64,000 nucleotides of DNA from Streptomyces caelestis (GCF_001279005.1 NZ_LGCN01000198.1:1-64000), one strand, 5' to 3'. Numbered from the stretch's first letter, positions 42,962-51,590 are shown. The notes: generated from the sequence alone by a model not told the origin. A program made the numbers and translations.

Positions 42962-44029
42962 CTAAGCAGCCCCGCCCGCCCCCGCCCGCCGGGAGGTCCG
43001 TCCGCGCGGCACACCCTCCCCGCGGTGCCCGTGGCCCGTCCGGACCACCAGGGCGTGGTCGCCGAGGCCCAGCAGGCGGTCGGCCGGCAGCTCGCCGAGG
43101 GTCGTCAGGACCGCCTCAATGCGGGCGGTGACCGGATCGAAGGCCGCGTCGAGCACGGTGCCGCGCGCCTCGCCGCACTCGGTGAGCACCCTGCTCCCCA
43201 CCAGGTCGCGGTGGGGTGGAACCCCGGCCGGACGGACGGACGCGCGATCAGCAGCTCCGGGCCGACCGCGCCCAGGTCGGCCCGGGCCACCACGGCCTCC
43301 CTGCGCAGCCGCCCGCGCCCTGTCCGGACGTGCGTGACCTTCCCGCACGCCCCGTCGACCGTCAGCGCGCGCACCGCCCCGACCCGGTCCGCGTCGCCCG
43401 GGGTGAGGACCGGCAGCCCGCGCACCCGTGAGAACAGCGTCATCGGGCCGTCCCCCTCCCGCGGTCGCGGTGGCGGCGAAGGACGGCAGGCCGTCGGTGA
43501 CGTACGTCGTCGCGTGCGCCGGGATCACCACCGTCCGGCCGGAGACGCTCAGGGCCTCACCCCGCGGCACGTACACCTGGTGCCGGCGGTCCCGGGAGCC
43601 GTGCACCGGCTCCCGGTGCGCGGCGAGCCGGAACGCGACGAGCCGGCCGCCGGCGCCGCCCTCGACCAGCACGTCGAGCACCGTGCCCACCAGGTCGCCG
43701 TCGTCGGCCAGCACGTGCGCCCCGAGCAGCCGCCCGCGCAGGGCGTCACGGCGCGCCACCGACCGGGGCAGGTCGCACAGCGCCCCCTCGTCGTGGACCA
43801 TCACCGCGTGACGGCCCAGGCAGTGCACCGCGGGCCAGGGCAGGTCCCGCGGCAGCGGGCCCGACAACCCCGACAACCCCGACAACAGGGTCCGGCCGGT
43901 GAGGGTGAAACCCGCGATCCGCTCGGCCGCCGGGTCGAAGACCGTGTCCTTGACGTGCGCCACGGCGTCGCCGCCCGGCGTCACCACGGGCAGTGTCGTC
44001 AGGCTCCGCACCGCCGTCAGTCCGTTCAT
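42962..44029 (-). CDS. PRC-barrel protein, probably two former genes merged
   Basis: One open frame of 355 codons from MNGLTAVRSLTTLPVVTPGGDAVAHVKD. Residues 1-195 hold two PRC-barrel-like halves (VKDTVFDPAAERIAGFTL; GAHVLADDGDLVGTVLDVLVE). Residues about 196-268 are Gly/Arg noise because the real coding there is in another frame (see 43213-43443). The last 85 residues again read as PRC barrel (HRDLVGSRVLTECGEARGTVLDAAFDPVTARIEAVL). So the frame links gene 1, which has lost its stop, to the C-terminal end of gene 2. Confidence 0.6.
   Translation of the reverse strand: MNGLTAVRSLTTLPVVTPGGDAVAHVKDTVFDPAAERIAGFTLTGRTLLSGLSGLSGPLPRDLPWPAVHCLGRHAVMVHDEGALCDLPRSVARRDALRGRLLGAHVLADDGDLVGTVLDVLVEGGAGGRLVAFRLAAHREPVHGSRDRRHQVYVPRGEALSVSGRTVVIPAHATTYVTDGLPSFAATATAGGGRPDDAVLTGARAAGPHPGRRGPGRGGARADGRRGVREGHARPDRARAAAQGGRGGPGRPGRGRPGAADRASVRPAGVPPHRDLVGSRVLTECGEARGTVLDAAFDPVTARIEAVLTTLGELPADRLLGLGDHALVVRTGHGHRGEGVPRGRTSRRAGAGGAA
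43213..43443 (-). pseudogene. N-terminal half of a second PRC-barrel gene, separated by a frameshift
   Basis: An ATG at 43443 with GGAGGGGGA upstream begins MTLFSRVRGLPVLTPGDADRVGAVRALTVDGACGKVTHV, a typical PRC-barrel N-terminus. The frame is good until a triple GGAC repeat (43230-43241, plus strand). Its C-terminal half is in the frame one base over and ends at 42962. Four instead of three repeat units would join the halves into one continuous PRC-barrel protein of about 160 aa. Confidence 0.65.
43230..43241. repeat. GGAC tetranucleotide repeat (3 copies) at the frame break
   Basis: GGAC-GGAC-GGAC on the plus strand (CGTC-type units in the coding sense). Adding one unit restores the PRC-barrel frame as ARPSVRPAGVPPHRDLVGS; three units, as here, break it. 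Confidence 0.75.
43860..43886. repeat. 9-bp triplet repeat in the PRC-barrel gene
   Basis: CCCGACAAC three times in a row, encoding the LSGLSGLSG-type linker. In frame, so length changes here would not break the gene. Confidence 0.8.
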
Positions 44030-44177
44030 GGCGCCCCTTCCGCCGAAGCCCGGCGGGACCCGGGTTCCCCGCCCCACGGGAGCGCACACGGATCAGGTGG
44101 ACTGTGCCGGGAGAACCGGGGTACCAGGACCGGTGCGGATCAGTCCGGCCGGCCCGGCTGCGCGGAAAGACACCAGC

Positions 44178-44633
44178 ATGACCTCTCACCTGGACGGGGC
44201 AGTGATACCGACTCGTTTCGACGTGCCCGTGGAACCGCTGCGGCGGTCGGCACACTTCACCGGCGAGCCGGGATGCATCGCCGAGGCGCGGAGGTTCGCC
44301 GCGCACTTCCTCCAGCAGCTCAGGACCGAGTGGTGCGCCACGGTCGACGAGCGGGCCGACGACGCGGTGCTGCTGGTGGTGAGCGAACTGGTGACCAACG
44401 CGGACCGGTACAGCGACGGACCGTACATCCTGGAGCTGGAGGGCACGGACAGCTCGCTCACGGTGGCGGTCTACGACAGCAGCCCCAGCCTGCCCAGGGT
44501 CTTCCCGCGCAACCCCGAGCGCGTCGGCCGGCACGGTCTGGAGATCGTCCGCGCGCTGGCGCGGGACGTCCGGGTGGAACGCGTGCCGGTCGGCAAACGC
44601 GTGCGCGCGGTGCTGGACCTCGGCGCCGGCTGA
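44178..44633 (+). CDS. HATPase_c anti-sigma-factor-type ATP-binding protein
   Basis: 151 aa from MTSHLDGAVIPTRFDVPVEPLRRSAHF. GHKL ATPase motifs: N-box VVSELVTNADRYSDG and G2-like GRHGLEIVRALARDVRVE, giving the RsbW/SpoIIAB fold. Streptomyces holds many such stand-alone proteins. Tail-to-tail with the sigma-B-type gene sigL (22 nt between stops), so it is a candidate anti-sigma factor for SigL; pairing by position is inference. Confidence 0.82.
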   Translation: MTSHLDGAVIPTRFDVPVEPLRRSAHFTGEPGCIAEARRFAAHFLQQLRTEWCATVDERADDAVLLVVSELVTNADRYSDGPYILELEGTDSSLTVAVYDSSPSLPRVFPRNPERVGRHGLEIVRALARDVRVERVPVGKRVRAVLDLGAG

Positions 44634-44655
44634 CCGACCACGGCGTTCCGCCCGG

Positions 44656-45543
44656 TCAGGCGCAGCCGAGCTCGCCGAGCATGCCCTCGCGCAGCCGGCC
44701 GATGATCCGCTTGATCAGGCGGGACACGTGCATCTGCGAGCAGCCGAGACGCTCACCGATCTCCGCCTGGGTGGCCTCCTCCACGAACCGCATGTGGATG
44801 ATCTCCCGGTCGCGCTCGCTGAGCTCGGCCATGAGCGGAGCGAGGGAGTGGAAGTCCTCGACGAGGCGCAGCCCCTCCTCCTCGACGCCGATGAAGTCGG
44901 CCAGGACGGCCTCGCCGTTCTCCGGGCCGTCACCGGTGAGGGCGGCGTCCAGCGACGACGAGTTGTACCCGTTCGCGGCGATCTGCCCCTCGACGACCTG
45001 CCGCTCGGTGATGTTCATCAGCGTGGCGAGCTCGGCGACCGTGGGTTCCCGGTCCAGCCGGCTGGCGAGTTCCTCGCGGGCCTTCGCCAGCTCGACCCGC
45101 AGCTCCTGGAGCCGGCGCGGCACGTGCACGGCCCACGTGGTGTCCCGGAAGAAACGCTTGATCTCGCCGACGATGTACGGCAGCGCGAAGGAGGTGAACT
45201 CGACCTCGCGGGACAGCTCGAACCGGTCGATGGCCTTGATCAGGCCGATCATGCCGGTCTGCACGATGTCGTCCATGTCGTCGCCGCAGCCGCGGAACCG
45301 CCCGGCCGCGAACCGGACGAGGGACATGTTCATCTCGATGAGGGTGTTGCGCGCGTACTGGTACTCGTGCGTGCCCTCCTCCAGCTCCGCCAGGCGGCGG
45401 AAGAACTGGCGGGACAGCTCCCTGGCGTCGCGCGGGGCGACGGCGCGCGGATCCGCCACCTCCCGCAGACCTCCGTCACCCGTCCCGGCCCCGGTGTGCT
45501 GCTCCGCTGCCTGCGCCTGCGACCGGATCACGGCGGTCCCCAT
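44656..45543 (-). CDS. sigL: Sigma-B/F/G-type RNA polymerase sigma factor
   Basis: 295 aa. Region 2 (about residues 60-130, YQYARNTLIEMNMSLVRFAAGRFRGCGDDMDDIVQTGMIGLIKAIDRFE), region 3 (about 150-215, WAVHVPRRLQELRVELAKAREEL, LDREPTVAELA) and region 4 (about 235-290, LSERDREIIHMRFVEEATQAEIGERLGCSQMHVSRLIKRIIGRLR). Sigma-B-like factors act in stress and sporulation. Next to popR and clpP3-clpP4, as remembered for S. coelicolor sigL; hence the symbol. Confidence 0.82.
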   Translation of the reverse strand: MGTAVIRSQAQAAEQHTGAGTGDGGLREVADPRAVAPRDARELSRQFFRRLAELEEGTHEYQYARNTLIEMNMSLVRFAAGRFRGCGDDMDDIVQTGMIGLIKAIDRFELSREVEFTSFALPYIVGEIKRFFRDTTWAVHVPRRLQELRVELAKAREELASRLDREPTVAELATLMNITERQVVEGQIAANGYNSSSLDAALTGDGPENGEAVLADFIGVEEEGLRLVEDFHSLAPLMAELSERDREIIHMRFVEEATQAEIGERLGCSQMHVSRLIKRIIGRLREGMLGELGCA

Positions 45544-45776
45544 TGCCTCTCCCCACGAACGTCACGGCTGACACATGCCCGAGCCCTACGGGTACCCAGG
45601 TCGTGCGAACCCATGCCCACCGTGTTCGAGAGGCTCGACACCACGGTGCGCACCGGTCGTCACTCGTATGTCCGATGGTACGGGGGAGCGGTCCGCGCGG
45701 CAGCCCGGGCCGCTCCTTCACTCAGGGCGGAACTCCGGCGCCTTCCTTCCGGGACCGGAGTTCCTAGGCTGTGGGG

Positions 45777-46181
45777 GTGACCAGTCGAGAGGTGACCGGC
45801 CAGGCGCCGGACCGTGTCCGCGTCATCCCCCTGCGCCCCGGCCCGCCGCGGCCGGAGCCGGCCCCCGCGCCCAGGGAACCGCTGCTGCGCGACCTCGTCG
45901 GGGACGTGCTGCGCAGCGAGCGGCTCGCCCAGGAACGGACGCTGAAGGACGTCGCCGACGCGGCCCGGATCTCCATGCCCTACCTCTCGGAGGTGGAGCG
46001 GGGCCGCAAGGAGGCCTCATCGGAGGTCCTCGCGGCCGCCGCCCGGGCGCTCGGTCTCGGCCTCGGCGACCTCCTGGCCCGGGCCCACGGAGAGCTGGTC
46101 CGCGTCACCGGCCGGCGGGCCGCCGCCATGCCCCGGGGCGGCTCCGGCTCCGCGCGCGACGGACTCTGCCTGGCCGCGTGA
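45777..46181 (+). CDS. popR: PopR, XRE-family activator of clpP3-clpP4
   Basis: 134 aa from GTG. The ClgR/PopR-type HTH (about residues 35-95) reads LVGDVLRSERLAQERTLKDVADAARISMPYLSEVERGRKEASSEVLAAAARALGLGLGDLL. PopR of S. lividans activates clpP3-clpP4 and is itself degraded by ClpP1P2 through its two C-terminal alanines; this protein ends LCLAA. A TAGGCT -10-like hexamer lies just before the GTG with no ribosome-binding site, so the message is probably leaderless. It converges on the clpP operon. Confidence 0.85.
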   Translation: MTSREVTGQAPDRVRVIPLRPGPPRPEPAPAPREPLLRDLVGDVLRSERLAQERTLKDVADAARISMPYLSEVERGRKEASSEVLAAAARALGLGLGDLLARAHGELVRVTGRRAAAMPRGGSGSARDGLCLAA

Positions 46182-46196
46182 GCGGCGCCCGGCGCC

Positions 46197-46805
46197 TCAC
46201 ATCCCCACCACCGGGCGCCGGGTCAGCACCTCGTCGGCCAGGCCGTACGCCACGGCCTCCTCGGCGGTGAACACCTTGTCGCGGTCCATGTCCGCCCGCA
46301 GGGCCGCCACGTCGTGGTGCGTGTGCCGGGCCAGCACCTCCTCCACCTGCGAGCGGATCCGCACCATCTCCTTGGCCCGCAGCGCCAGGTCGGACGCCGT
46401 GCCGCGCGTCCCGCCGGCGGCCGGCTGCCCGAGCAGCACCCGCGCGTGCTCCAGCACGTACCGCCGCCCCGGGTTCCCGCCGGCCAGCAGCACGGCCGCC
46501 GTGGACGCCGCCTGCCCGACGCAGAGCGTCGAGACCGGCGCCCGGACGAACGTCATCGTGTCGTAGATCGCCATCAGCGAGGTGAACGAGCCCCCGGGGG
46601 AGTTGATGTAGACCGCGATCTCGCTCTCCGGGGCCGCCGCCTCCAGGTGGAGGAGCTGCGCGATCACCACGTTGGCGACCCCGTCGTCGATCTCCGTCCC
46701 CAGGAAGACGATCCGCTCGGCCAGCAGCCGGCTGAACACGTCGTAGGACCGCTCACCCCGCGGGGTGCGCTCGACGACGTTCGGAATCGTGTACGTCCCC
46801 GTCAT
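46197..46805 (-). CDS. clpP4: ClpP protease subunit ClpP4, catalytic His altered
   Basis: 202 aa from [28 protein letters not shown]. ClpP fold with the Ser motif [16 protein letters not shown] and C-terminal [24 protein letters not shown]. The segment that normally gives the catalytic His (HQPxGG) reads [12 protein letters not shown], so His is Gly. This subunit may be inactive alone and work only in a mixed ring with ClpP3 (inference). The start overlaps the clpP3 stop by 4 nt. Confidence 0.85.
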   Translation of the reverse strand: MTGTYTIPNVVERTPRGERSYDVFSRLLAERIVFLGTEIDDGVANVVIAQLLHLEAAAPESEIAVYINSPGGSFTSLMAIYDTMTFVRAPVSTLCVGQAASTAAVLLAGGNPGRRYVLEHARVLLGQPAAGGTRGTASDLALRAKEMVRIRSQVEEVLARHTHHDVAALRADMDRDKVFTAEEAVAYGLADEVLTRRPVVGM

Positions 46806-47458
46806 CGCAGCCCCATCCTGGGCCGGGCGGCGGCCGGGCGGACGTCGTCGAACGACTCCACCACCCGGTCGACCATCCCGTACGCCCTGGCCTGCTCGGC
46901 CGTGAACCAGCGGTCCCGGTCGCCGTCCCGTGAGACGGTCTCCGGGCTCTGGCCGGTGTGCTCGGCGGTGATCCGCTCGATGGTCCGTTTGGTGAACTCC
47001 AGGTTCTCCGCCTGGATCTCGATGTCGGCGGTGGTGCCCCCGATGCCGCCCGACGGCTGGTGCATCATGACGCGCGCGTTCGGCAGGGCGTAGCGCTTGC
47101 CGGGCGCGCCGACACAGAGCAGGAACTGGCCCATGCTCGCCGCGAAGCCCATCGCCAGGGTGGAGACGTCGTTGGGGATCAGCCGCATCGTGTCGTAGAC
47201 GGCCAGGCCCGCGTGGACCGAGCCGCCGGGGCTGTTGATGTACAGACCGATGTCGGTGCGCGGGTCCTCGGCGGACAGGACCAGCAACTGCGCGCACACG
47301 CGGTTGGCGGACACCTCGTCGACCTGGGTGCCGAGCAGCACGATGCGCTGCGCGAGCAACTGGGCGGCGAGGTGGTCGTCGAACCGGGTCGGCGGGGTGT
47401 CGCCCTCCTCGGCCCGGGGCGGCGGGGCCGGCCACGGGCCGGCGGTGAACGGAGACAT
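46802..47458 (-). CDS. clpP3: ClpP protease subunit ClpP3
   Basis: 218 aa from [23 protein letters not shown], with AGGAG 6 nt before the ATG. Complete catalytic set: [11 protein letters not shown] (Ser), [14 protein letters not shown] (His) and the Asp region [20 protein letters not shown]. An ATP-dependent serine protease core that needs Clp ATPases. It is the first gene of the clpP3-clpP4 operon; candidate PopR sites lie upstream. Confidence 0.9.
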   Translation of the reverse strand: MSPFTAGPWPAPPPRAEEGDTPPTRFDDHLAAQLLAQRIVLLGTQVDEVSANRVCAQLLVLSAEDPRTDIGLYINSPGGSVHAGLAVYDTMRLIPNDVSTLAMGFAASMGQFLLCVGAPGKRYALPNARVMMHQPSGGIGGTTADIEIQAENLEFTKRTIERITAEHTGQSPETVSRDGDRDRWFTAEQARAYGMVDRVVESFDDVRPAAARPRMGLR

Positions 47459-47544
47459 CGGCGCTCCTGAAGGTCGCTGGAACGCGGCCGGGACGACCGC
47501 GTGCCGCCACTCTCGACCGGCCCGCCGGGTCGGCGGGGAAATCT

Positions 47545-47573
47545 CTGCCCAGGGCAGATTCGCCGCGGGCGGA
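47545..47573. promoter_or_regulatory. Candidate PopR/ClgR site and adjacent dyad upstream of clpP3
   Basis: TTCGC-N5-GCGGA (47559-47573) fits the TTCGC-N5-GCG core reported for ClgR/PopR-type operators. Next to it is a perfect 13-bp dyad CTGCCC-A-GGGCAG (47545-47557). Both lie 87-115 nt upstream of the clpP3 ATG, on the opposite side from the gene itself. Confidence 0.45.
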
Positions 47574-47680
47574 GCGCCCACGCGTGCCGCCGTCCGGATC
47601 GGTGCGGTGGCCGCGCCGATGAGTTCCGGGGCCGGGCCGGGTCAACCCTCATGACCGTGTCCCACACCCCGGAGGTATCC

Positions 47681-48163
47681 ATGAGCACCGACGGATTCAC
47701 CACCTGTCTCTGGTACGACGGCCAGGCCGAGGAGGCCGCGAACTTCTACGTCTCGGTCTTCAAGGACTCGAGCCTCGGCGACGTCGTCCGCAACACCCCG
47801 GCCACGCCCGGCGCCGAGGGCTCCGTGCTCACCGTCGAGTTCACGGCCAACGGCCAGAAGTTCGTCGCGCTGAACGCCGGACCCGAGTTCACGTTCAACG
47901 AGGCGATCTCCTTCCAGCTCGACTGCGCGGACCAGGCGGAGATCGACCACTACTGGGAGAAGCTCGTCGAGGGCGGCGGCGAGCACGGCCCCTGCGGCTG
48001 GCTCAAGGACCGGTTCGGCGTCTCCTGGCAGGTCAACGCGGTGCGGCTGACCGAGATGATCGGCGACCCGGACCGGCGGAAGGCGGACCGGGCCCTGAAG
48101 GCCATGATGACGATGGGCAAGCTCGACATCGCCGCCCTGGAGAAGGCGTACGCGGGCGAGTGA
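47681..48163 (+). CDS. VOC family protein, PhnB-like
   Basis: 160 aa from MSTDGFTTCLWYDGQAEEAANFYVSVFKDSSL, with GGAGG 5 nt upstream. PhnB/3-demethylubiquinone-methyltransferase-like member of the VOC fold: EFTANGQKFVALNAGPEFTFNEAISFQLDC, then CGWLKDRFGVSWQVNAVRLTEMIGDPDRRKADRAL. Function not established for this group. A unit of its own between clpP3 and the RNase H gene. Confidence 0.85.
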   Translation: MSTDGFTTCLWYDGQAEEAANFYVSVFKDSSLGDVVRNTPATPGAEGSVLTVEFTANGQKFVALNAGPEFTFNEAISFQLDCADQAEIDHYWEKLVEGGGEHGPCGWLKDRFGVSWQVNAVRLTEMIGDPDRRKADRALKAMMTMGKLDIAALEKAYAGE

Positions 48164-48324
48164 GACCACGACCGACGGCGGGGCCGCCACGGGGCCCGCC
48201 GTCGGATCCGTGCGCGCACGGCGGCTCCCGCCGAGGGCCGCTCGGCGCGCGGCCGGGGACGGTGGTGGCCGGCGTGGAGTGAGCGGGCCCGGCCCGCCCG
48301 TCCGGGCATGGCATGATCGGGCGC

Positions 48325-49026
48325 ATGCGTGAACGAGTTGTGGCCGCGTGCGACGGGGCTTCGAAGGGAAACCCGGGGCCCGCCGGCTGGGCCTGGGTGG
48401 TCGCCGACGACGCCGAGAGGCCGGCCCGCTGGGAGGCGGGCGCGCTCGGCCGGGCCACCAACAACATCGCCGAACTCACCGCGCTGGAGCGGCTGCTGGC
48501 GGCGACCGACCCCGCCGTGCCGCTCGAGGTCCGGATGGACTCGCAGTACGCCATGAAGGCCGTCACCACCTGGCTCCCCGGCTGGAAGCGCAACGGCTGG
48601 CGCACCGCGGCCGGCAAGCCGGTCGCCAACCAGGAACTCGTCGTCCGCATCGACGCGCTCCTCCAGGACCGCTCGGTCGAGTTCCGCTACGTCCCCGCCC
48701 ACCAGGTCGACGGCGACCGGCTCAACGACTTCGCCGACCGCGCGGCCAGCCGGGCGGCCACCGCCCAGGAGGACGCCGGCAGCGAACTGGGCTCGCCCGA
48801 GCCGCCGCCCGCCCCGGACCGTCCGGCGGGCGGCGCGGCCAGGAAGCGCGGGTCCGGCGCGGTGAAGACGCCCCGGCAGCGCGGCGGCTCGTCGTCCCGC
48901 ACGATCAAGGCCAAGTTCCCCGGCCGCTGCCCGTGCGGGCGGTCCTACGCGGCCGGCGAGCCGATCGCCAAGAACGACAAGGGCTGGGGCCACCCCGAGT
49001 GCCGGACGGCGGCCACCGGCGTCTGA
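48325..49026 (+). CDS. rnhA: Ribonuclease HI with C-terminal zinc-ribbon-like extension
   Basis: 233 aa from MRERVVAACDGASKGNPGPAGWAWVV. RNase H active-site acids are in VAACDGAS, NIAELTALERLL, RMDSQYAM and DRLNDFADRAA. A Pro/Ala linker (about 150-185) leads to a C-terminal module with Cys/His ligands (GRCPCGRSYAAGEPIAKNDKGWGHPEC), which is not part of standard RNase HI and may bind zinc or nucleic acid. It degrades RNA in RNA-DNA hybrids. An upstream ATG at 48313 is possible. Confidence 0.85.
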   Translation: MRERVVAACDGASKGNPGPAGWAWVVADDAERPARWEAGALGRATNNIAELTALERLLAATDPAVPLEVRMDSQYAMKAVTTWLPGWKRNGWRTAAGKPVANQELVVRIDALLQDRSVEFRYVPAHQVDGDRLNDFADRAASRAATAQEDAGSELGSPEPPPAPDRPAGGAARKRGSGAVKTPRQRGGSSSRTIKAKFPGRCPCGRSYAAGEPIAKNDKGWGHPECRTAATGV

Positions 49027-49086
49027 GCGGGCGCACGACGGCGGAGCCGCCCGCCGGCCGGGCGGCACGGATGACAGACTGACCCC

Positions 49087-50070
49087 ATGGAAGAGCGCAC
49101 ATTCGACAGGTCGGGACAGCACGCCTCCGTGATCGGTCTCGGCACATGGCAACTCGGGGCGGACTGGGGCGACGTCGACGACAAGGAAGCCCTCGCGGTG
49201 CTGGAGGCCGCCGCCGAGTCGGGCGTCACCTTCTTCGACACCGCCGACGTGTACGGCGACGGACGCAGTGAGCAGACCATCGCGTCGTTCCTCAGCGGGC
49301 GGCCCGATCTGCACGTGCTGGTCGCCACCAAGATGGGCCGCCGGGTCGACCAGATCCCCCAGAACTACGTCCTGGACAACTTCCGCGCCTGGAACGACCG
49401 TTCGCGGCGCAACCTGGGCGTCGACCGCATCGACCTGGTGCAGCTGCACTGCCCGCCGACCCCCGTCTACTCCACCGACGAGGTGTTCGACGCCCTCGAC
49501 ACGCTGGTGGCGGAGGAGCGCGTCGCCGCCTACGGCGTCAGCGTGGAGACCTGCGCGGAGGCGCTCACCGCGATCGCCCGGCCGAACGTGGCGAGCGTGC
49601 AGATCATCCTCAACCCGTTCCGCATGAAGCCGCTGCGCGAGGTGCTCCCGGCGGCCCGCGAGGCGGGCGTCGGCGTCATCGCCCGGGTCCCGCTCGCCTC
49701 CGGACTGCTGTCCGGCAAGTACACCGGGGACACCGTCTTCGCCGAGAACGACCACCGCGCCTTCAACCGGCACGGCGAGGCCTTCGACCAGGGCGAGACC
49801 TTCTCCGGCGTCGACTACGCGACCGGCGTCGAGGCCGCCGCCGAGTTCGCCGCGCTCGCCCCCGAGGGATACACCCCGGCCCAGCTGGCCCTGCGCTGGA
49901 TCGCCGGGCAGCCCGGCGTCACCACCGTCATCCCCGGCGCCCGCTCACCCGAGCAGGCGCGCGCCAACGCGGCCGCCGCCCGGCTCCCGGAGCTGTCCGG
50001 GGAGACGCTCGCGGCGATCCGGGACCTCTACGACCGGCGGATCAAGGACCAGGTCGAAGCCCGCTGGTAG
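49087..50070 (+). CDS. Aldo/keto reductase
   Basis: 327 aa. MEERTFDRSGQHASVIGLGTWQLGADWGDV, with catalytic Asp/Tyr in FFDTADVYGDGRSEQTI, Lys in VLVATKMGRRVDQI and His-region VQLHCPPTPVYSTDEVF; NADPH site at VTTVIPGARSPEQARANAAA. A second AKR besides 39568, of a different subgroup. Substrate unknown. Confidence 0.9.
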   Translation: MEERTFDRSGQHASVIGLGTWQLGADWGDVDDKEALAVLEAAAESGVTFFDTADVYGDGRSEQTIASFLSGRPDLHVLVATKMGRRVDQIPQNYVLDNFRAWNDRSRRNLGVDRIDLVQLHCPPTPVYSTDEVFDALDTLVAEERVAAYGVSVETCAEALTAIARPNVASVQIILNPFRMKPLREVLPAAREAGVGVIARVPLASGLLSGKYTGDTVFAENDHRAFNRHGEAFDQGETFSGVDYATGVEAAAEFAALAPEGYTPAQLALRWIAGQPGVTTVIPGARSPEQARANAAAARLPELSGETLAAIRDLYDRRIKDQVEARW

Positions 50071-50082
50071 CGGCGGCGCACG

Positions 50083-50424
50083 TCACGGCTCCAGGAGCAG
50101 CTGCCGTTCCTGCTCCTGGTCGCCGGCGACGGTGCCCTCGTCGCGTGCCGTGAAGGACCGCGTGAGGGTGTCGCCCGCCCGGCGCACCGCCTCCGGGGTG
50201 CCCTGCACGGTGACGGTCACCGGCGCCGACAGCGGCCCCGCGTCCGCGGCCCCGGCCGCCGTACCCCGTTCCTCCCCGGTGAACGTCGCCACGCGGACCG
50301 TCGCGTGCTCCTCGGAAGGACGCTGGTCCGCCGCCCCGAACGTGCCCTCCAGGACCCGGACGACCGCCCGGGCGTCGTCGACGTCCCCGCCGCTGAGCGT
50401 CACGGTGAGCTGGGTGTCCGACAT
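50083..50424 (-). CDS. Hypothetical protein
   Basis: 113 aa from MSDTQLTVTLSGGDVDDARAVVRVLEGTFGAADQRPSEEHATVRVATF. A small alpha-beta protein with repeated beta-strand patterns (TVTLSG, ATVRVATF, PVTVTVQGTPEAVRRAGDTL) and no membrane segment. No recognised domain. It converges on the aldo/keto reductase (12 nt). Confidence 0.6.
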   Translation of the reverse strand: MSDTQLTVTLSGGDVDDARAVVRVLEGTFGAADQRPSEEHATVRVATFTGEERGTAAGAADAGPLSAPVTVTVQGTPEAVRRAGDTLTRSFTARDEGTVAGDQEQERQLLLEP

Positions 50425-50560
50425 GCGTCCCACGACCTCCTGGCCTCGGTGTCATCGGCCGTCCGGGTAACCGTGCCCCGCGCCCCCAAACCGGCGACCG
50501 GCCCGGGGAGGACGGCGGCTTTCGGGGCATCCGGAGAGGGAGGCCACGGAAGGAGGCACC

Positions 50561-51058
50561 GTGTCGGACACGGAGCGGGGCGAGGTCAGGCGCCGGGGGC
50601 GGAACGAGACGGAGGAGGAGCGGGCGGACCGGATGTGGACGGAGCTCATCCAGGAGGTCCGTGTCGCCCAGATGGGGGTGCAGATCCTGTTCGGCTTCCT
50701 GCTGACCGTCGTGTTCACCCCGACCTACGCCAAGCTGTCCGACACCGACCAGACGATCTACCTCGTCACGGTGGTGCTGGGCGCCTGCGCCACCGGCGCC
50801 CTCATCGGCCCGGTGTCCCTGCACCGGCTCGTCTCCGGGCGGCGCATCAAGGCGCACGCCGTGCGGTGGGCCTCCCGGCTCACCCTGCTCGGCCTCCTGC
50901 TGCTGCTGGCCACCACCAGCTGCTCCCTGCTGCTCATCCTGCGCGTGGCCACCCACGACGGCTTCGTCCCGTACCTGGTGACCGGAGTGGTGGGCTGGTA
51001 CCTGCTGTGCTGGTTCGGCCTGCCGATGTGGGCCCGGCACCGCCACACCACGCGCTGA
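50561..51058 (+). CDS. DUF6328 family membrane protein
   Basis: 165 aa from GTG (MSDTERGEVRRRGRNETEEERADRMWTELIQEVRVAQMGVQILFGFLLTVVF). A charged N-terminus precedes four transmembrane helices. The motif ELIQEVRVAQMGVQILFGFLL is that of the DUF6328 family of actinobacteria, unknown in function. AAGGAGGCACC before the GTG supports the start. Its stop is adjacent to that of ssgC. Confidence 0.8.
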   Translation: MSDTERGEVRRRGRNETEEERADRMWTELIQEVRVAQMGVQILFGFLLTVVFTPTYAKLSDTDQTIYLVTVVLGACATGALIGPVSLHRLVSGRRIKAHAVRWASRLTLLGLLLLLATTSCSLLLILRVATHDGFVPYLVTGVVGWYLLCWFGLPMWARHRHTTR

Positions 51059-51484
51059 TCAGTTCCCGGTGAGGACGTCCGCGAGGAAGTCGTCCACGCG
51101 GACCTCCTCGCACCCCGGCGGGACCGTCAGCCGGGTCTCGTGCAGGAACGCGCCGACGGTCTCCGCCCAGGCGAACACCACCGCGTGGTGCCGGCCGCCG
51201 TCGGCGTGGGCCTCGCCGAGGAACTCCATCCGCAGCTCCCGACCCACACCCCGGGACTCCGGCCGCAGCCGTACGTCCCCGATGCCCACCGGGCGGACGA
51301 GTCCCTCGGCGACCATCTCCCGGTCCAGCTGCCAGCGGGCGAGGACCCTGCCGTCGTGGCTGAAGACGACGGTGACGGCGAACGGGTCGGACGGCTCGTA
51401 GCTCAGGTGGGCGAGCACGGGGAAGCGGTCCGCGGCGCCCGCCTGGAGCTCCACCACCAGGGTCTTGTGCACGATCGAGTTCAC
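51059..51484 (-). CDS. ssgC: SsgA-family sporulation/cell division regulator
   Basis: 141 aa. SsgA-like protein pattern: VVELQAGAADRFPVLAHLSYEPSDPFAVTVVFSHDGRVLARWQLDREMVAEGLVRPVGIGDVRLRP and the C-terminal TRLTVPPGCEEVRVDDFLADVL. Such proteins steer septum placement and wall synthesis in sporulation. SsgC is chosen by synteny (S. coelicolor ssgC lies near clpP3-clpP4, from memory), so the paralogue could be wrong. Confidence 0.85.
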   Translation of the reverse strand: MNSIVHKTLVVELQAGAADRFPVLAHLSYEPSDPFAVTVVFSHDGRVLARWQLDREMVAEGLVRPVGIGDVRLRPESRGVGRELRMEFLGEAHADGGRHHAVVFAWAETVGAFLHETRLTVPPGCEEVRVDDFLADVLTGN

Positions 51485-51590
51485 GAGAGGGCCTCCGGGA
51501 AGTACCGACGTAAAGCCCTCTAGTACCCCGCATCCGCGCGAGATGCTCGGCCCCCCGGGTGAATCACCGCACGCGGGGACCGCCGGGACG

